Below are positions 62,637-64,000 of a DNA stretch of 64,000 nucleotides, piece after piece. The notes under the pieces were generated by a model. It ran no database searches and was not told the DNA's origin. It saw nothing but the letters and a program-made list of their open reading frames with translations. Both the position numbers and the translations under genes were made by a program. This DNA comes from Burkholderiales bacterium. GTDB lineage: Bacteria; Pseudomonadota; Gammaproteobacteria; Burkholderiales; Burkholderiaceae_C. Position 1 is the first letter of the stretch, and each line of letters opens with the position of its first letter. Location of the stretch: the NCBI GenBank assembly GCA_025358485.1, contig JANYJJ010000004.1:1-64000 (forward strand), in the 5' to 3' direction.

Positions 62637-63782
62637 TCAACGCTTCGGCGTCGTGACTTGTGCCGCGCCTGCTGCCATCGATGCCAACTTGGCGTAAACA
62701 ATGTCATCGTCAACGGCGCCGAAACCGGCAAAGGTGCCGAAGCCGCAGTCGCTGCCTGCGATCACGCGGTCTGCACCGACGATGTCAACGAAGCGCTGCA
62801 AACGTTGCGCCACGAGTTCGGGGTGTTCGATGAAATTGGTGGTGGTGTCCAGCACGCCCGGGATCAGCACTTTGTCTTGCGGAATTTGCGCCCGCATGTC
62901 GCGGATGGTGGCCCACTCATGGCCGTGGCGCGGGTTCGCGGTCTCAAAAAGCAGGCCCTGCGGTTTGGCCTTCAACACCGTGGGCAAGATGGTGGCCAAC
63001 GGCACATCTTTATGGTGCGGGCCTTCGTAATTGCCCCAGCACACGTGCATGCGCACGCGCGCAGCCGGAATGGCAACCAAAGCAAAATTCAGCGCTTCCA
63101 CATGCTGCTCAATGCGCTTGAGGTAGGCAGCTTCGTCCAGGTCTTTGTACATCATGTGGCGACCCAGGCCGAGGTCGGGCGAGTCGATTTGCAGGATCAG
63201 CCCCGCATCGACGATGGCGTGGTATTCGTGGCGCAAGGCGTGCGCCAGCGCCTCAAGATAAGCGTCGTCGCTGGCGTAGTGCTGGTTGGGTTGAAACAAG
63301 GCCACAACACCGGGCGAAGCCGAGTTCATGAACATCTGCTTCGCACCGTGGCGCGCAGCGGCGGCTTTCAAATGCGCGATGTCTTTGTGCAGCGGCGCCA
63401 GCGTTTTCACAGCAATCGGCCCTACGCAGCAAGGCCGGCGGTAGTTGGGCGTGCCGCCGCTGCTGGAAAGCCGTTTCATGAAGCCGGGGTAGTCGGTGAG
63501 ATCAGACGGCGTGCGGCGCGGGCTGTCGCCGTCAAAGCCGGTGTAGCGGTCTTTAATGTAGGTGGCGTAACTGATCTTGCTCATTTCGCCGTCGCTGACG
63601 ATGTCCACACCCGCTTCCACCTGACGCGCCACGCAGGCGTCGATGGCCCCAGCCATCACCGCATCAAAGGTGGCCTCATCGACTGCCTCACCTTGCTCGC
63701 GCGCAAAAATTTGGTCCACCACCGGTTGGCTGCGCGGCAGGCTGCCGACATGGGTGGTCAGGATGCGGTTGGGGTGGGTCAC
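62637..63782 (-). CDS. MetE-like cobalamin-independent methionine synthase-family methyltransferase
   Basis: 381 residues from GTG 63782 (VTHPNRIL), chosen because AAGGAG lies 8 bases upstream; the longer ORF start lacks one. The TIM-barrel of the MetE C-terminal half: THVGSLPRSQP, DIVSDGEMSK, and zinc ligands in HVCWGNYEG (His and Cys), LFETANPRHGHE (Glu) and SDCGFGTF (Cys). It lacks the N-terminal MetE half, so it belongs to the short group that includes archaeal-type MetE and epoxyalkane:coenzyme M transferase-like proteins. The thiol and methyl substrates cannot be told from sequence. Confidence 0.85.
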   Translation of the reverse strand: MTHPNRILTTHVGSLPRSQPVVDQIFAREQGEAVDEATFDAVMAGAIDACVARQVEAGVDIVSDGEMSKISYATYIKDRYTGFDGDSPRRTPSDLTDYPGFMKRLSSSGGTPNYRRPCCVGPIAVKTLAPLHKDIAHLKAAAARHGAKQMFMNSASPGVVALFQPNQHYASDDAYLEALAHALRHEYHAIVDAGLILQIDSPDLGLGRHMMYKDLDEAAYLKRIEQHVEALNFALVAIPAARVRMHVCWGNYEGPHHKDVPLATILPTVLKAKPQGLLFETANPRHGHEWATIRDMRAQIPQDKVLIPGVLDTTTNFIEHPELVAQRLQRFVDIVGADRVIAGSDCGFGTFAGFGAVDDDIVYAKLASMAAGAAQVTTPKR

Positions 63783-63837
63783 AGTGAAACTCCTTGGTGC
63801 AAGTCGGAAAGACAGGGCTAAAAACAAAATCCGCTCG

Positions 63838-63895
63838 GTCTGCGGTGACGAAGCCTGATAAGAGACTTCAACACCTCAGCCCGAACGGACTTCTA
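63838..63895. repeat. Degenerate intergenic palindrome near the right edge
   Basis: CGGTCTGCGGTGACGAAGCC and GACTTCAACACCTCAGCCCGAACGG form a decayed version of the CTGAGGTATCGAAG palindrome. It is followed by GGTCGCAACCTCAAATC, similar to the GTCGCAACTTCG that follows the palindrome at 50066. Confidence 0.65.
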
Positions 63896-63937
63896 TTTGC
63901 TTTTGGGTCTAAAAATCAGGCGGGTCGCAACCTCAAA

Positions 63938-64000
63938 TCAAAGATTGCTGTAAGCCAGCTTGATACCAAAGGTGCGAGGAGGCGCGCCGCTGACCTGCAA
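63938..64000 (-). CDS. C-terminal end of a TonB-dependent receptor, cut by the window edge
   Basis: The last 20 codons read in from the right edge as LQVSGAPPRTFGIKLAYSNL and stop at TGA (63938-63940). The pattern G-x-P-R-T-x-G-x-x-hydrophobic-aromatic is the usual last strand of TonB-dependent receptors. Too short for the ORF track. Its 3' end faces the MetE-like gene in the same direction, so that gene could be co-transcribed, although a repeat fragment lies between. Confidence 0.6.
   Translation of the reverse strand: MQVSGAPPRTFGIKLAYSNL

Overview
The window reads as chromosomal DNA from a high-GC betaproteobacterium, most likely Burkholderiales and near Comamonadaceae. The grounds are the protein families present (type 2 ArgC, HiPIP, PEP-CTERM protein, PglL-type ligase beside a pilin, TonB-dependent sugar uptake), the strong GC bias at third codon positions, and intergenic palindromes of the CTGAGGTATCGAAG type. 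This placement is inference from sequence reading; no database search was run. I saw no rRNA, tRNA, CRISPR array, phage or IS transposase.

Layout. 1-1.7 kb: 3' part of groL with its terminator. 1.7-2.5 kb: composite repeats. 2.5-7.4 kb: a very large SARP/AAA regulator on the minus strand, then a PEP-CTERM exported protein on the plus strand. 7.6-8.4 kb: more composite repeats abutting a LysR C-terminal remnant. 8.6-11.5 kb: a small outer-membrane barrel, divergent from a response regulator/histidine kinase pair. 11.6-21.3 kb: a sucrose module on the minus strand (LacI regulator, TonB receptor, binding protein, two permeases, ATPase, sucrose phosphorylase), with two LacI-type operator palindromes and a promoter in front of the receptor gene.

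21.4-48.9 kb is the most unusual part. Six plus-strand genes are closely spaced: a GAF-HlyD fusion, an M50 metalloprotease-HlyD fusion, a shortened SecA-like ATPase, a periplasmic HlyD adaptor, a 6167-residue multidomain surface protein (DUF4347, LamG, cadherin-like, parallel beta-helix and PA14 modules, C-terminal hydrophobic anchor) and a diguanylate cyclase whose start codon overlaps the giant gene's stop. There is no type I ABC exporter, no TolC and no recognisable RTX repeat. I propose a dedicated export, processing and anchoring system for the giant protein, built on a SecA-type motor with HlyD adaptors and linked to c-di-GMP.

48.9-64 kb: argC; a type IV pilin locus (pilA with a sigma-54 promoter, a truncated TfpX/TfpZ remnant, a PglL-like O-oligosaccharyltransferase); Tat-type msrB; Rep helicase; another repeat cluster; HiPIP and an SDR; an EF-hand protein; cobalamin adenosyltransferase divergent from a D-lactate dehydrogenase-type flavoprotein; a CsgG-like lipoprotein with a small exported partner; a MetE-like methyltransferase; and the last 20 codons of another TonB-dependent receptor running off the right edge.
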